A DNA stretch of 64,000 bases from Parabacteroides distasonis. Lineage in GTDB: Bacteria > Bacteroidota > Bacteroidia > Bacteroidales > Tannerellaceae. The notes below the pieces were generated by a model. It was not told the DNA's origin, ran no database searches, and saw nothing but the letters and a program-made list of their open reading frames with translations. Shown here one piece after another: positions 43,096 through 52,559 of this stretch. Made by a program: the position numbers and the translations under genes. The stretch lies in the NCBI GenBank assembly GCA_021531385.1, contig JAFBIR010000003.1, positions 185,935 to 249,934 on the forward strand. The letters run 5' to 3'. Numbering within the stretch: position 1 is the stretch's first letter; the number at the start of each line of letters is the position of its first letter.

Positions 43096-44973
43096 ATGAA
43101 ACAATACTTATTACTCGCTGCGATTGGCTGCCTATTAGGCGGTTGTGCGACTGAAAAGGGGGAAGAGACGGTTCCTTTGAAAATGATCGATGCGGTCGAT
43201 TTCTCTCATGTAAAAATAGAGGATGCCTTTTGGTCACCTCGCTTGGAAAAACATATCACCACGACACTGCCTGTCTGCATCGATCAGATCGAGAATCAGA
43301 CAGGTCGTATCCGAAACTTCGAGAATGCCGCAAAGGGAGAAGGGGAACATTCAGGTATCTTTTTCGATGACTCCGATGTGTATAAGGCCTTGGAAGGCAT
43401 GGCTTATACCTTGATCAACCATCCGGATCCCGAATTGGAGAGAAAGGCAGACGAATGGATCGATAAGTTTGCGGCAGCCCAGCAGCCGGATGGCTATATC
43501 AACACCTTCTACACGCTGACCGGTTTGGACAAGCGGTGGACGAACATGGACAAGCACGAGATGTATTGCGCGGGGCACATGACGGAAGCGGCGGTGGCTT
43601 ACTATCAGGCTACGGGCAAACGGAAACTGCTGGATGTGGCCATTCGTATGGCGGATCACATGATGAGCGTGTTCGGTCCGGGCAAACGGCATTGGGTGCC
43701 GGGTCATGAAGAGATCGAGTTGGCCTTGGTCAAACTCTATCAGGTAACCGGTGAGACGAAATATTTGGACTTTGCTAATTGGCTGTTGGAGGAGCGTGGC
43801 CATGGCTATGGATCGATGGGCGATGAGGGCACTTGGAATCCGATGTATTATCAAGATGAGATGCCGGTAAGAGAGATGAGCAGCATCGCCGGACATGCCG
43901 TGCGTTGCATGTATCTCTATTGTGGCATGGCCGATGTAGCGGCCTTGAAGCAGGATAGCGGTTACATGGCCGCCATGAATCGTTTGTGGGATGACGTGGC
44001 GTTGCGGAATATGTATATCACGGGTGGAATCGGATCGTCCAAACACAACGAGGGTTTCACGGAAGATTATGACCTGCCCAACCTGGAGGCTTATTGCGAG
44101 ACCTGTGCCTCGGTCGGCATGGTATTCTGGAATCAACGAATGAATCAGTTCACGGGGGATTCCAAATATATGGATGTCTTGGAACGTTCGATGTATAACG
44201 GTGCGTTGGCCGGCATCTCGTTGGCGGGTGACCGCTTCTTCTATGTGAACCCGTTGGAGTCTAAGGGTGATCATCATCGTCAAGCCTGGTATGGCTGTGC
44301 CTGCTGTCCGAGCCAGATCTCTCGTTTCCTGCCCTCTTTAGGCAATTATCTCTATGGGACCTCCAAACAGGCCGTATGGGTGAACCTGTATATCGGAAGT
44401 ACAACCCAAGTGAAGTTGGATCAGGCAGACGTAACACTGAGACAGGAGACAAACTACCCATGGGAGGGCGATGTGAAACTGACAGTTAACACATCAAAAC
44501 CCTTGAAGAAGGAGATTCGTCTGCGCATTCCGGGGTGGTGTAAGCAATATGCCTTGACCGTGAATGGTGAGCAGGCACAAGCTCCGATCGAAAAGGGCTA
44601 TGCCGTGCTCAACCGCACATGGAAAGATGGCGATGTGATCAATCTGGCTATGGAGATGCCGGTTGAGGTGGTTGCCGCTGATCCCCGTGTGAAAGCGGAT
44701 GAGGGTAAGCGTGCCATCCAGCGTGGACCGTTGGTTTACTGCATGGAAGAGGTAGATAATCCCAAGGCGCAATATGACAGCGCAAAATTGGCGGCCAACA
44801 CTACTTTTAAGACGGCTTTCGATGCGAACTTGTTGGACGGGGTAGAGACCATCGATGCCACGACAGATGGCCAGACAATCCGTTTGATTCCTTATTATGC
44901 CTGGGATAACCGTGAAGCGGGTCGGATGCAGGTGTGGATTGACTATAACGAATCATATAAACTTAATAATTGA
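43096..44973 (+). CDS. GH127-family beta-L-arabinofuranosidase lipoprotein
   Basis: 625 residues from the ATG at 43096; the frame is open 56 codons upstream, but the lipoprotein signal (CLLGGC, Cys17) fixes the start. The (alpha/alpha)6 barrel shows GMAYTLINHPDPELERKADE, and the zinc/catalytic cysteine set is visible: E335 and C337 in YCETCASVG, C401, C403 and C404 in WYGCACCPSQ, matching the Glu-Cys3 zinc centre of characterised GH127 enzymes, where a cysteine is the nucleophile. It releases L-arabinofuranose from glycans. Its stop overlaps the spacer of the next gene, so they form one operon. Confidence 0.9.
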   Translation: MKQYLLLAAIGCLLGGCATEKGEETVPLKMIDAVDFSHVKIEDAFWSPRLEKHITTTLPVCIDQIENQTGRIRNFENAAKGEGEHSGIFFDDSDVYKALEGMAYTLINHPDPELERKADEWIDKFAAAQQPDGYINTFYTLTGLDKRWTNMDKHEMYCAGHMTEAAVAYYQATGKRKLLDVAIRMADHMMSVFGPGKRHWVPGHEEIELALVKLYQVTGETKYLDFANWLLEERGHGYGSMGDEGTWNPMYYQDEMPVREMSSIAGHAVRCMYLYCGMADVAALKQDSGYMAAMNRLWDDVALRNMYITGGIGSSKHNEGFTEDYDLPNLEAYCETCASVGMVFWNQRMNQFTGDSKYMDVLERSMYNGALAGISLAGDRFFYVNPLESKGDHHRQAWYGCACCPSQISRFLPSLGNYLYGTSKQAVWVNLYIGSTTQVKLDQADVTLRQETNYPWEGDVKLTVNTSKPLKKEIRLRIPGWCKQYALTVNGEQAQAPIEKGYAVLNRTWKDGDVINLAMEMPVEVVAADPRVKADEGKRAIQRGPLVYCMEEVDNPKAQYDSAKLAANTTFKTAFDANLLDGVETIDATTDGQTIRLIPYYAWDNREAGRMQVWIDYNESYKLNN

Positions 44974-44975
44974 TT

Positions 44976-47060
44976 ATGAAACGATTGATTGGATTAGCAG
45001 TTTGTGCGGCGGTGGCGATGATGAGCTGCCAGCCGCAGAAGCCGGTGGAGGTTTATCAGCCGGCCGCAGAGAATGCGTTACGGGCACCGGCAGTGCCTTT
45101 GATCACGATTGACCCCTTCATGAGCGCGTGGTCATTTGCGGATCAGTTGAACGACGATGTGGTGCGCCACTGGACGGGGCACGCGCATCCCTTGGTGGGC
45201 GGTCTGCGTGTGGATGGGCAGACCTATCGCTTCATGGGTGGCAATGATTTTTATTTCTCGCATGACAGCGTGGCGCAGGCCGCTCCGTTTGGAGAGAAGG
45301 CCGTACAGCGGAAGGTGACGGTGATGCCGACACAGACCTTCTACACCTTCGATTGTGGGGGTGTGCAATTGGATGTAATCTTCACCGCCCCCATGTTGCT
45401 CGACGACCTGGATGCGATGAGCTCTCCTTATAATTATATGACCTACCAGCTGCAAGCCACGGACGGCAAGCGTCACGACGTGCAGCTCTTCCTGAGTGCC
45501 ACGCCACAGTTAGCGGTCAACACCGCCGATCAGCAGGTTGCCTCTCGGCAGGAAACAGGTGAGCGGTTGGAGTATCTCGTGACCGGCACAGAGGAGCAGG
45601 CCATCCTGCAACGCAAGGGAGACGGCGTGCGGATTGACTGGGGCTATTTCTATTTGGCCATGCCGAAGAAGGCCGGCTTGCAAGGGGTGATCGCTCCGGC
45701 GGAGGAGGCCCGTGAGGCCTTCTTGAAGGAGGGTAAATTACCGGAGAAGCCCGCTGCGGTCTCTTCCGACCTGCGTGCAGAGAACGCCGTGTTGGCCTAC
45801 GTAGATCCGATTGGCAAGGTGGGCGCAGAGCCGGTGGCGGGTCATGCCTTGATCGGCTATGATGACATCCAATCTATCCAGTATTTCCATGAGAACCGCC
45901 CGGCTTACTGGACACATGAGGGTCAGATCTCCATCCAGCAGGCTTTCGAGCAGGGCGATGCGACCTATGCGGAGACGATGCGCCGCTGCGGGGCATTCGA
46001 CTCGACAATGATGGCGGAGGCGGTGGCAGCCGGTGGACAGAAGTATGCCGAGCTGTGTGCCTTGGCCTATCGACAGGCGATCGCCGCACATAAGTTGGTG
46101 ACCGATTCGGAGGGCAACCTGCTCTTCCTCTCGAAGGAGTGCTACAGCAACGGCTCGATCGGTACGGTGGATGTGACCTATCCCTCAGCCCCGCTTTTCT
46201 TGCGCTACAACCCGGAGCTGTTGAAGGGCATGATGAACCCAATCTTCCGCTTCTCGGAGAGCGGTTTGTGGAAGAAGCCCTTCCCAGCACATGACATGGG
46301 CACCTATCCGATCGCGAACGGCCAGACCTACAATGGTGATATGCCGGTGGAGGAGAGTGGCAACATGCTGGTGCTGACTACGGCGATTGCCGTGGTGGAG
46401 GGCAACGCCGACTATGCGGCCAAGCATTGGGAAGTGCTGACCACCTGGGCGGATTACCTGCTGAAGGAGGGTCTCGACCCAGCCAACCAGCTCTGCACCG
46501 ATGACTTCGCCGGCCATTTCGCCCACAACACCAACCTCTCCATCAAAGCGATCATGGGTATTGCTGGCTATGGTCGTTTGGCGCAGATGTTGGGCAAGGA
46601 GGAGATCGCTAAGCAGTACACAGAGGCGGCTCGCGCGATGGCTGAGAAATGGGTGAAGATGGCTGCCGATGGCGACCATTACCGCCTTACCTTCGACAAG
46701 CCGGGCACTTGGAGTCAAAAGTACAATCTTGTATGGGATCGTTTGCTTGACCTGAACATCTTCTCCGCCGAGGTAGCTGCTACGGAGATGGCCTACTACA
46801 AGACCATCCAGCGTCGCTATGGCTTGCCGCTCGACAACCGGGAGGACTACACGAAGAATGACTGGATCCTCTGGTCGGCCTGCCTGACGGGCGATCAAGC
46901 CGACTTCGAGGCGTTGATGTTACCGGTTTGGGATTTCGCCAACGAGACTTCGAGCCGCGTACCGCTCAGCGATTGGTATTTCACAACGAGCGGCAAGCAG
47001 CGGGGATTCCAAGCACGCTCCGTGGTCGGTGGCTTCTTCCTCCGTATGTTGGTTCTGTAA
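44976..47060 (+). CDS. DUF4964/DUF5127/DUF4965-type lipoprotein (glutaminase-A-like)
   Basis: 694 residues from the ATG at 44976, two bases after the GH127 stop. Lipoprotein signal ends AMMSCQPQ (Cys18). The N-terminal beta region (APAVPLITIDPFMSAWSFAD, GLRVDGQTYRFMG) and the helical C-terminal half (DVTYPSAPLFLRYNPELLKG; CTDDFAGHFAHNTNLSIKAI; WSQKYNLVWDRLL) match the multi-domain family named after fungal glutaminase A. The helical toroid resembles glycoside hydrolases, and its place between GH127 and GH2 genes suggests carbohydrate substrates; activity is unproven. Confidence 0.8.
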   Translation: MKRLIGLAVCAAVAMMSCQPQKPVEVYQPAAENALRAPAVPLITIDPFMSAWSFADQLNDDVVRHWTGHAHPLVGGLRVDGQTYRFMGGNDFYFSHDSVAQAAPFGEKAVQRKVTVMPTQTFYTFDCGGVQLDVIFTAPMLLDDLDAMSSPYNYMTYQLQATDGKRHDVQLFLSATPQLAVNTADQQVASRQETGERLEYLVTGTEEQAILQRKGDGVRIDWGYFYLAMPKKAGLQGVIAPAEEAREAFLKEGKLPEKPAAVSSDLRAENAVLAYVDPIGKVGAEPVAGHALIGYDDIQSIQYFHENRPAYWTHEGQISIQQAFEQGDATYAETMRRCGAFDSTMMAEAVAAGGQKYAELCALAYRQAIAAHKLVTDSEGNLLFLSKECYSNGSIGTVDVTYPSAPLFLRYNPELLKGMMNPIFRFSESGLWKKPFPAHDMGTYPIANGQTYNGDMPVEESGNMLVLTTAIAVVEGNADYAAKHWEVLTTWADYLLKEGLDPANQLCTDDFAGHFAHNTNLSIKAIMGIAGYGRLAQMLGKEEIAKQYTEAARAMAEKWVKMAADGDHYRLTFDKPGTWSQKYNLVWDRLLDLNIFSAEVAATEMAYYKTIQRRYGLPLDNREDYTKNDWILWSACLTGDQADFEALMLPVWDFANETSSRVPLSDWYFTTSGKQRGFQARSVVGGFFLRMLVL

Positions 47061-47075
47061 AAATGATTACCATCG

Positions 47076-49952
47076 ATGAAAAAGACGTTGGCACTAAGCA
47101 TAACGGGGTGGTTGGCACTTTGTATGGCCTGCAGCGAACCGGGTGTGGAGCGCACCCGGGAGCTGCTCTCCTTGGCGGGGAACTGGGGATTGCAATTAGA
47201 CACCACTCAGATGGAGATCTCAGCGGCACAATTATCTGCCATTTGCACGGACTCACTCCTCCTGCCTGGCACGACAGACGAGGGGCGGAAGGGATTCCTC
47301 AACAACAACCGCACGGAAACGACCTATCTTTCCCGTACCTATACCTTCGAAGGACGGGCGCTATACAGCAAACGGGTGACGATTCCTGCCGACTGGAGCG
47401 GGCGCTCAATACACTTGGTCATGGAGCGAACGAAACCGACCACGCTATGGGTCGATGGGCAGCGAGTGGGTAGCTCAGACGATATAACGACAGCGCAACG
47501 CTATGAATTGACCCAATGGCTGAGTCCTGGTGAGCATACGCTGAGTATCTGCGTAGATAATAGTCCCACGGCTGTCCCTGAGAAGGTCTATACCTCCTCT
47601 CACGCCTACTCGCCCTCCACTCAGACCAATTGGAATGGCATCATCGGCGATTTTTATCTGGAGGCGGCACCCCTCACGCATATTGCCTCCATCCTACTCT
47701 ATCCGGACGCAGAGAGAAAGTTGGTGCGTGGAAAGGCGATCTTGAGGAAGGGGGACGGACAGCCCGGCAAGGGCACACTCTCATTCTTCGCAGAGGTTTG
47801 GAACAGCGATCAGAAACAGAAAACCCAAGTGGCCTCCATCCCCGTCGATTGGGAAAAGGAGGAACAGGAGTTCGAGCTACCTTTAGGTGATAAGGCACAG
47901 CTCTGGAGCGAGTTTCACCCAGCACTCTACCGCCTGACCCTCACCTTAGAGACGGAGCAGGGAAAGGACGTGCAGCAGGCAGACTTCGGTTTGCGGGATT
48001 TCCGAGCAGCAGGCAAGCACTTCACCATCAACGGAAACATCACCTTTCTCCGAGGAAAGCATGACGCTTGCGTCTTCCCGCTGACCGGCCACACAGCCAT
48101 GGACGTGGAAAGCTGGCGGCATTACTTCCGAGTGGCGAAGCAATATGGCATCAATCACTATCGCTTTCACTCCTGGTGCCCACCGGAGGCCTGCTTCGAG
48201 GCAGCTGATCTGGAGGGTATCTACCTGCAACCAGAGCTGCCCATCTGGGGAAGCGTCCAGCCGGAGGAGACTGAACTGATCGATTATCTGCTGAAAGAGG
48301 GGCGCAACCTGCACCGGGCCTACGGCAACCATGCCTCGTTCGTGATGTTCGCATTGGGCAACGAGATGTGGGGGCGGGAGGCATTGGGAGAGCTTGTGCG
48401 CACTTTCCGGCGAGAGGATGACCGCCATCTTTACGCCACCGGCTCGAACAACGAGTTAGGCTTTGGTGGGAAGCATCCAGATGATGACTACTTCACGACC
48501 TGCCGTGTAGGACGAGAGGAGCCGCAACAGTTCAAAACCCATACCCGTGCCTCCTTCTCCTTTGCAGATGCCTACGATGGGGGCTACCTGAACCATACCT
48601 ATCCCAACTCCACGATGGATTTTTCAGGAGCGAACGCTCTCTGCGACGCACCCATCATCAGCCATGAGACGGGGCAGTTCCAGGTCTATCCCAACTATAA
48701 GGAGATGGAGAAATACCGGGGTGTATTGAAACCTTATAATATGGAGGTGTTCAAGCGACGGTTGGAAGAGGCCGGGCTGGGCGAGCAGGCCGAAGCGTTC
48801 TTCCAAGCCTCCGGCAAATGGTCGGCCCTGCTCTACCGGGCGGACATCGAGATGAACCTGCGCACACCCGACTGGGGTGGTTTCCAACTGCTCGACCTGC
48901 AAGACTATCCAGGACAGGGCTCTGCTTACGTGGGTATGCTGGATGCCTTCATGGATAGCAAGGGACTGATCTCACCAGAGGAGTGGCGACAGTTCTGCTC
49001 GGAAGTGGTGCCGCTGTTCCGCACCGACCGCTTCTGCTGGACCAACGACGAGACCTTGACGGGCACAGTGGAATTGGCCAACTATACCGAGCAGGCGTTG
49101 AGCGGCAAAGCGATGAACTGGATGCTGATGAACAGCAAGGGAGAGACCTTGGCTGAGGGCGAATGGTCGCTGGAAGCGAAAGCCGGCGCATTGAGTCCGG
49201 TGGGACACATAGAAGTACCCCTACACGCCGTGCAACAGGCAGAGAAGGTGAATCTCTCCCTGCGCATACCGGGGACGGACTATCGCAACGACTATCCGCT
49301 GTGGGTCTATCCAGCAAAGGTGACAACGCCCCCTGCAGAGGGAGTCACGGTAGCGACCGATTGGGCAAGCTGTCAAGCGGCTTTATCGAAAGGAGATAAG
49401 GTGATTTGGTTCCCTGACCAGACACAACTGAAGGAGCAGACTGTTGGTGCCTTGTTTCAGACGGACTATTGGAATTATCGCATGTTCAAGAGTATCTGCG
49501 AGGGATTAGGGCGTCCTGTATCTCCTGGTACAATGGGACTGCTGATCGACGAGAAGCATCCGGCCTTGGCGGACTTCCCCACGGAGTTTCACACCAACTG
49601 GCAGTGGTTCCCGATCGTAAAGCAGAGCTATCCCTTGATCTTGGATGGTACACCTAACCATTTCCAACCCATCGTGCAGGTGATCGACAACATAGAGCGC
49701 AACCATAAGTTGGGATTGCTCTTCGAGTGCCAGGTTGATGAGGGAAGCCTGTTGGTCTGCATGGCCAACATAGCGGCGGTGCAAGATAAGCCGGAGGCTC
49801 GCCAGTTCTATAAGAGCCTGCTGGATTATGCCGCCTCTTCCTCGTTCGCACCCACATCGAAATTGACCCTAAAGGAGCTGAGGCATCTCTTCACCCGGAA
49901 GGCTGAGCAGATCCACATGAAACAACTGCTGAACATCTCCTCGTATGAATAA
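47076..49952 (+). CDS. GH2-family glycoside hydrolase lipoprotein
   Basis: 958 residues with lipoprotein signal LCMACSEP (Cys19). GH2 layout: an N-terminal jelly roll (YSKRVTIPADWSGRSIHLVM, TTLWVDGQRVGSS), an Ig-like domain, and a TIM barrel with HYRFHSWCPPEACFEAADL, acid/base E430 in FALGNEMWG and candidate nucleophile E531 in ISHETGQFQVYP. A long C-terminal extension follows. GH2 members of this length include beta-galactosidases and beta-glucuronidases; specificity cannot be read. Fifteen bases after the preceding gene in the same operon. Confidence 0.88.
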   Translation: MKKTLALSITGWLALCMACSEPGVERTRELLSLAGNWGLQLDTTQMEISAAQLSAICTDSLLLPGTTDEGRKGFLNNNRTETTYLSRTYTFEGRALYSKRVTIPADWSGRSIHLVMERTKPTTLWVDGQRVGSSDDITTAQRYELTQWLSPGEHTLSICVDNSPTAVPEKVYTSSHAYSPSTQTNWNGIIGDFYLEAAPLTHIASILLYPDAERKLVRGKAILRKGDGQPGKGTLSFFAEVWNSDQKQKTQVASIPVDWEKEEQEFELPLGDKAQLWSEFHPALYRLTLTLETEQGKDVQQADFGLRDFRAAGKHFTINGNITFLRGKHDACVFPLTGHTAMDVESWRHYFRVAKQYGINHYRFHSWCPPEACFEAADLEGIYLQPELPIWGSVQPEETELIDYLLKEGRNLHRAYGNHASFVMFALGNEMWGREALGELVRTFRREDDRHLYATGSNNELGFGGKHPDDDYFTTCRVGREEPQQFKTHTRASFSFADAYDGGYLNHTYPNSTMDFSGANALCDAPIISHETGQFQVYPNYKEMEKYRGVLKPYNMEVFKRRLEEAGLGEQAEAFFQASGKWSALLYRADIEMNLRTPDWGGFQLLDLQDYPGQGSAYVGMLDAFMDSKGLISPEEWRQFCSEVVPLFRTDRFCWTNDETLTGTVELANYTEQALSGKAMNWMLMNSKGETLAEGEWSLEAKAGALSPVGHIEVPLHAVQQAEKVNLSLRIPGTDYRNDYPLWVYPAKVTTPPAEGVTVATDWASCQAALSKGDKVIWFPDQTQLKEQTVGALFQTDYWNYRMFKSICEGLGRPVSPGTMGLLIDEKHPALADFPTEFHTNWQWFPIVKQSYPLILDGTPNHFQPIVQVIDNIERNHKLGLLFECQVDEGSLLVCMANIAAVQDKPEARQFYKSLLDYAASSSFAPTSKLTLKELRHLFTRKAEQIHMKQLLNISSYE

Positions 49953-49973
49953 CTAAATAGGATTATTGAAGCT

Positions 49974-50786
49974 ATGAAACATCTATTGCGTTTATTCGTC
50001 GTATTAGCACTTTGCCTCAGTGAGCAGGCGGAGGCACAACCTCTTCCTACACATGCTTGGCAAGGGAGGAAGGTGGGCTATATCGGTGATTCAATCACCG
50101 ATCCAAACTGTATTCCGGGCGTGAAGCTTTATTGGGAATTCTTGGCCGATTGGCTTCAGATTACTCCCTTTGTGGCAGCCGTGAGCGGACGAGAATGGAA
50201 CGATGTGCCTCATCAAGGGGAACAACTCTTGAAGGCTCATCCAGGAGAGGTGGATGCCATCTTGGTTTTCTTGGGCACTAACGATTTCAATGCCGGTGTA
50301 CCTTTGGGCGAATGGTTTACAGAAACAAAGGAGGAGGTGATGGCGGCGACAGGTGAGTCCCAGCAGCTTTACCTACGTACCAAACGGACTCCTGTAATGA
50401 GCGATAGCACCTTCAGAGGACGTATCAACATCGGGTTGAATTACTTGAAGAGCCATTTCCCGGAGAAGCAGATTGTGCTGCTGACACCGATCCATCGGGC
50501 CTACGCCAACTTCAGTGATAACAACGTGCAGCCTGATGAGCGCTATCAAAACAAATGCGGAGCCTACATCGACGATTACGTGCAGGCGGTGAAGGAGGCG
50601 GCCAACGTGTGGAGCGTTCCCGTCATCGACCTGAACGCCCTGAGCGGTTTGAACCCGATGGTTAATGAGCAACTCCCGCTATTCCGTGATCCCAGCTACG
50701 ATCGCTTGCATCCCAACACCCAAGGTCACGAGCGCATCGCCCGCACCCTCTACTATCAACTGCTCGCATTGCCCTGTCTCTTTTGA
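49974..50786 (+). CDS. SGNH/GDSL-family hydrolase (putative carbohydrate esterase)
   Basis: 270 residues with a signal peptide ending EQAEAQ (no lipobox). Block I is GYIGDSITDPN (Ser nucleophile), the oxyanion block is VFLGTNDFNAG, and block V is YDRLHPNTQGHERIA (Asp/His of the triad). The family removes acetyl or other ester groups; as the last gene of the enzyme cluster it probably de-esterifies the glycan. Convergent with the DUF4301 gene, with a shared terminator between. Confidence 0.9.
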   Translation: MKHLLRLFVVLALCLSEQAEAQPLPTHAWQGRKVGYIGDSITDPNCIPGVKLYWEFLADWLQITPFVAAVSGREWNDVPHQGEQLLKAHPGEVDAILVFLGTNDFNAGVPLGEWFTETKEEVMAATGESQQLYLRTKRTPVMSDSTFRGRINIGLNYLKSHFPEKQIVLLTPIHRAYANFSDNNVQPDERYQNKCGAYIDDYVQAVKEAANVWSVPVIDLNALSGLNPMVNEQLPLFRDPSYDRLHPNTQGHERIARTLYYQLLALPCLF

Positions 50787-50809
50787 GGAGATGTGTGGCT
50801 TGCCAAAAA

Positions 50810-50839
50810 AAGAGGAGCAAGATGACTCTCGCTCCTCTT
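50810..50839. terminator. terminator between convergent SGNH and DUF4301 genes
   Basis: Perfect 9-bp stem AAGAGGAGC/GCTCCTCTT. The minus strand continues with TTTTT, so it chiefly ends the DUF4301 transcript. Confidence 0.8.
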
Positions 50840-50858
50840 CTTACTGCTATATTTAGGA

Positions 50859-52379
50859 TTATTGATGCTCTGGACGAAGCAGGTCGTTGACGGTCTTCAC
50901 CGGATTGAAGGTTTCGATAGGCACCTCTACGAATACCGTATTCCAGTTGCTCATCGCACCATTCCACAAACCAGGCAACTCCAAGGCCTTCAGCTCACGG
51001 CCATCCTTGCTCTTGAAGGAGATAAAGCCGGTGTTCTTATCCACATATTCCGGCAAATTATATTTCTCACCCTTGTGGTTCTTTACCGCACAAACCAAAT
51101 CTACCGGGTTGAAGTGTGTGCCCTGCTCGAACATCGCTTTCTTCGCCGGATCCTTCATATCAATCTGTGAGCTCTCCAATACCTGCAAAGAGATCGTACC
51201 ATCAGGATTAACCGCCAAGAACGGGCCACCACCCGGCTCACCTACATTCTTCACCATACCGCAGACACGCAACGGACGCTCCAGCTTGCTCTTGATGTAG
51301 AGAATCAACTCCGCATCCTCCAGCAGCTTCGTGTCGGGGTTCTTCACGCAGAGGTCATCCTGCAAGAAGTGAATCATCTCCTCCACCTGCTCATGCGTAT
51401 ATTTACCACTCTCGATCAGCTCCAAATAGTGGAAAATCCGCTGCTGCAAAGAGACCAATACACCGGCGATCACCTTCTTGTAGATTACCGTAGCGCACTT
51501 GAAGCTATCCGGCACGACATTATCAATATTCTTGATGAATACCACATCAGCATCCACATCGTTCAGGTTCTCGATCAAGGCACCATGACCACCCGGACGG
51601 AACAACAGCTTGCCATTCTTGTCACGGAACGGGGTGTTATCCATCGCAGCCGCTACCGTATCGGTACTCGGTTTCTGGATGCTGAATGAGACATCATACT
51701 TCACAGAGAACTGATCCTCATAGGCACCAGCCTTCTCAGCGACCAATTGCTCAAACAGCGCTTGATGCTCAGGAGAAACCGTGAAGTGGATATTCACCTC
51801 ACCCGCATTGTTCTTCGCATACATCGCACCCTCAGCCAAATGCTCCTCCATCGCCGTGCGTACGCTTTCGGGATAGGTATGGAACAGCAGCAAGCCCTTA
51901 GGCAACTGACCATAATTCAAACCCTTAGCTTCCAACAGATTCGCTACGATCTCTTTATACTCGCCTGCCGCTTTCAATGCCGGGATGTCTTTACCCGCAT
52001 TCTGCACGCACTTCTCATCCAAAGCCTTGTAGAAGGCAAACTTCTCTATCTCATTGAAAAATTTCTGCTCGAAAGCGGTGGTGGGCACCTGATAATCCGC
52101 AGAGAGGAACTCATACAGATTCTTGAACATACGACTCGCGGCTCCAGAAGCAGGCACGAACTTCACGATCTTCTTGTTCTTTGCCAAATAAGCATCCCAT
52201 GCCTCCATATACGAAGCCTGTGCCTCTTTGTCAATAACCATGATACCCTTATTTACGGAAGCGGAAGCCGCAATCTCAAGATAGGGGAAACCTTTCACGA
52301 AGCAAGCCAATTGCTCTTCAATCTGTTTTTCGCTGATGCCTTTCGCTTTCAGCTGCTCTAAATCGTTTGCGTTTAGCAT
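50859..52379 (-). CDS. DUF4301 protein, nucleotidyltransferase-like
   Basis: 506 residues, cytoplasmic. KFVPASGAASRMFKNL near residue 75 resembles the nucleotide-binding loop of sugar-nucleotide pyrophosphorylases, and LLFRPGGHGALIENL with DADVVFIKNIDNVVPD (about 250-285) resembles the UDP-sugar pyrophosphorylase sugar loop and xDN motif. Annotated only as DUF4301 in Bacteroidetes, as far as I know. It may be a nucleotidyltransferase of unknown substrate. It is divergent from the RelA-like gene and has an exact -7 box. Confidence 0.8.
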   Translation of the reverse strand: MLNANDLEQLKAKGISEKQIEEQLACFVKGFPYLEIAASASVNKGIMVIDKEAQASYMEAWDAYLAKNKKIVKFVPASGAASRMFKNLYEFLSADYQVPTTAFEQKFFNEIEKFAFYKALDEKCVQNAGKDIPALKAAGEYKEIVANLLEAKGLNYGQLPKGLLLFHTYPESVRTAMEEHLAEGAMYAKNNAGEVNIHFTVSPEHQALFEQLVAEKAGAYEDQFSVKYDVSFSIQKPSTDTVAAAMDNTPFRDKNGKLLFRPGGHGALIENLNDVDADVVFIKNIDNVVPDSFKCATVIYKKVIAGVLVSLQQRIFHYLELIESGKYTHEQVEEMIHFLQDDLCVKNPDTKLLEDAELILYIKSKLERPLRVCGMVKNVGEPGGGPFLAVNPDGTISLQVLESSQIDMKDPAKKAMFEQGTHFNPVDLVCAVKNHKGEKYNLPEYVDKNTGFISFKSKDGRELKALELPGLWNGAMSNWNTVFVEVPIETFNPVKTVNDLLRPEHQ

Positions 52380-52445
52380 AGTATTACGTTTTTATTATGA
52401 GTAATCTATTTATAACATATCGGAGGTAATCCAACGATACACGGA

Positions 52446-52453
52446 CAAAAGTA
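52446..52453 (-). promoter_or_regulatory. -7 box for DUF4301
   Basis: Minus strand reads TACTTTTG, an exact TAnnTTTG match, 66 bases before the start codon. The opposite direction shows no exact box for the RelA-like gene. Confidence 0.5.
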
Positions 52454-52559
52454 TAAAATAAAATGAAGTTTCCTCTCCGATTTACGCAGAAAAAACTATT
52501 TTTACCGCATATTTTTAAGGCTTGTCCGCATTTGGGCAACATTGGGCTACAAATTATTT

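Noticed and set aside
43351..44283. Minus-strand open frame of 310 codons
   Set aside because: Lies wholly antisense to the GH127 gene; histidine-rich translation typical of a shadow frame.
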